Part shown: piece after piece, positions 6,212-7,211 of the stretch
How the letters are laid out: every line of letters begins with the position of its first letter
Numbering within the stretch: the first letter of the stretch is position 1
The notes under the pieces: model-generated
The model's database searches: none
Seen by the model: only the letters and a program-made list of their open reading frames with translations
What the model was told of the DNA's origin: nothing
Translations under genes and position numbers: made by a program
Assembly (NCBI GenBank): GCA_003560935.1
Contig: PWJF01000500.1
Coordinates: 1 to 7,211, forward strand
Direction of reading: 5' to 3'
DNA length: 7,211 nt
Origin: Ignavibacteriales bacterium
GTDB taxonomy: Bacteria > Bacteroidota > Ignavibacteria > T3Sed10-11

Positions 6212-7211
6212 TTATTTTCTGACGAGTATCGCACCCGACCGTGGCGGAATATCACGGACCTGGACCATACTTCCATCGGCAGTATGGTCTCTTTCATTCA
6301 AAACATCATAATATATACCTTCGACCACGTTCGGAATTCTAACATCGCGCGTACTGTCACCGTTGTTCAGAACCACAAGCACGATGTTATCCTCATACCT
6401 CCGTTCAAATGAGTATATATTGTGTCTATCGTGAATATATTTTGCCTGGAATGATCCACGTCTTAAAGCGGGGTTATCATGACGGATTTGAATTAACTTT
6501 ATGAAATGATCGCGCAGATCGTGATTCCATTCATTCTCATCCCATATCATTGTTCTCCGGCAATCGGGATCGTCTTCGCCTTCCATCCCAATCTCATCGC
6601 CATAATAGATCATCGGTGCGCCGACGTGCGTCATGTTCATGATCGCGGTTAACTTCACTGCATCGACGTTGTTGTTTGCACGTGTAAGATACCGTTCGGT
6701 GTCATGACTGCCTACAAGGTTTTGATTAACAAGGTTAACCTGGGGAGCATAATCTTCGAGAACGGCATATAAGCGGTCGCTGAACTCCGTTACCGAAATC
6801 GAATTCTCAATAAAGAAATCAATCGCCGCATTCCTGAAACGGTAATTCATCGTCGCATCGAACTGATCGCCCTGTACCCACGGTGAGGCATCGCCCCATA
6901 TCTCACCTACAATATATGCATCGGGGTTGATCCCGCGTACAATCGGCCGCCATTCGATCCAGAATTCATGGGGGATCTCGTTGGGTACGTCGAGACGCCA
7001 GCCATCGAGTCCGAACTCCGTCCAGTATCCGGTTACGTCAAACAGATACTCCTTCACATCGGGATGCATTGCCATTAACTTCGGCAAATCGGGCAGTCCC
7101 CACCATGCTTCATAGTTCGGCGGATGTTCTACACGAACGGGAAAGTCGTACACATTATACCAGTGTAAATATTCCGACAGTTCTTCATTCTTTATAATAT
7201 CTTCAAATGCC
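6212..7211 (-). CDS. GH13 neopullulanase / cyclomaltodextrinase-type amylase, 3' part only
   Basis: Alpha-glucan hydrolase of glycoside hydrolase family 13, most like the neopullulanase/cyclomaltodextrinase/maltogenic amylase group (GH13_20). The frame is open to the right edge, so the start, any signal peptide, any N-terminal domain and conserved region I lie outside; 332 codons plus TAA are visible. Numbering visible residues from 7210: PNYEAWWGLPDLPKLM near 31-46 contains an LPKLM region V resembling MPKLN of GH13_20; GWRLDVPNEI gives the nucleophile Asp74 (codon 6989-6991); YIVGEIWGDA gives the acid/base Glu103; GSHDTER gives the transition-state Asp170; GDEIGMEGEDDPDCRR follows. All catalytic residues that should be visible are intact. 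The last ~90 residues look like the usual all-beta C-domain, and there is no T9SS tail. It ends 17 nt before the next gene, so the two are probably cotranscribed. Whether it is cytoplasmic, periplasmic or secreted cannot be told. Family assignment is firm; substrate preference is inferred. Confidence 0.9.
   Translation of the reverse strand, partial: AFEDIIKNEELSEYLHWYNVYDFPVRVEHPPNYEAWWGLPDLPKLMAMHPDVKEYLFDVTGYWTEFGLDGWRLDVPNEIPHEFWIEWRPIVRGINPDAYIVGEIWGDASPWVQGDQFDATMNYRFRNAAIDFFIENSISVTEFSDRLYAVLEDYAPQVNLVNQNLVGSHDTERYLTRANNNVDAVKLTAIMNMTHVGAPMIYYGDEIGMEGEDDPDCRRTMIWDENEWNHDLRDHFIKLIQIRHDNPALRRGSFQAKYIHDRHNIYSFERRYEDNIVLVVLNNGDSTRDVRIPNVVEGIYYDVLNERDHTADGSMVQVRDIPPRSGAILVRK

Noticed and set aside
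6212..7153. GTG at 7153 as the true start of the neopullulanase-like gene
   Set aside because: The same frame continues upstream to the window edge with family-typical residues (AFEDIIKN...LHWYN), so the GTG is an internal valine and the gene is simply cut by the window.
3204..7211. Two adjacent GH13 genes as pieces of one frameshifted gene
   Set aside because: Each has its own nucleophile, acid/base and third carboxylate motifs and its own C-domain, and the second has a ribosome site and signal peptide. They are separate genes.

Overview
The window is a stretch of a bacterial alpha-glucan (starch, glycogen or maltodextrin) utilisation locus. Every gene lies on the minus strand, so transcription runs from the right edge to the left. 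In that order it holds: the 3' part of a neopullulanase/cyclomaltodextrinase-type GH13 enzyme (7211-6212, start outside the window); a complete 996-residue secreted modular GH13 amylase with a type IX secretion (T9SS) sorting tail (6194-3204); a complete 874-residue secreted GH57 enzyme flanked by starch-binding modules (3131-507); and the first 135 codons of a sugar ABC-transporter substrate-binding lipoprotein (405-1, continuing off the left edge). No RNA gene, insertion sequence or CRISPR array is visible.

The organism is most likely a member of the FCB superphylum. The main clue is the C-terminal tail of the second gene, with the signature NYPNPFNP followed by IYDMLGRRV, SSGMYFYR and KKMMYVR. 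That style of tail is common in Ignavibacteria, Calditrichota, KSB1-like and Marinimicrobia-like lineages and in some Bacteroidota. Base composition is moderate. Two of the three visible starts lack a Shine-Dalgarno sequence, which is also usual in this superphylum. The exact phylum cannot be fixed from the window.

The gaps are short: 17 nt between the first two genes, 72 nt between the second and third, and 101 nt between the third and fourth. The 72-nt gap holds a GC-rich hairpin. The 101-nt gap holds a notable structure: four tandem 7-mers (GTTANNN), a 20-nt spacer, then four tandem 7-mers in the opposite orientation.

A working model, which is inference: the T9SS-exported GH13 acts on glucan at the cell surface or in the medium. 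The GH57 protein, with one starch-binding module at each end but no T9SS tail, acts as a second depolymerase, perhaps in the periplasm. The binding lipoprotein captures the resulting maltodextrins for an ABC importer, and the neopullulanase-type enzyme trims oligosaccharides. No SusC/SusD pair is seen in this window, so the visible logic is 'T9SS exo-enzyme plus ABC importer' rather than a classical Sus locus.
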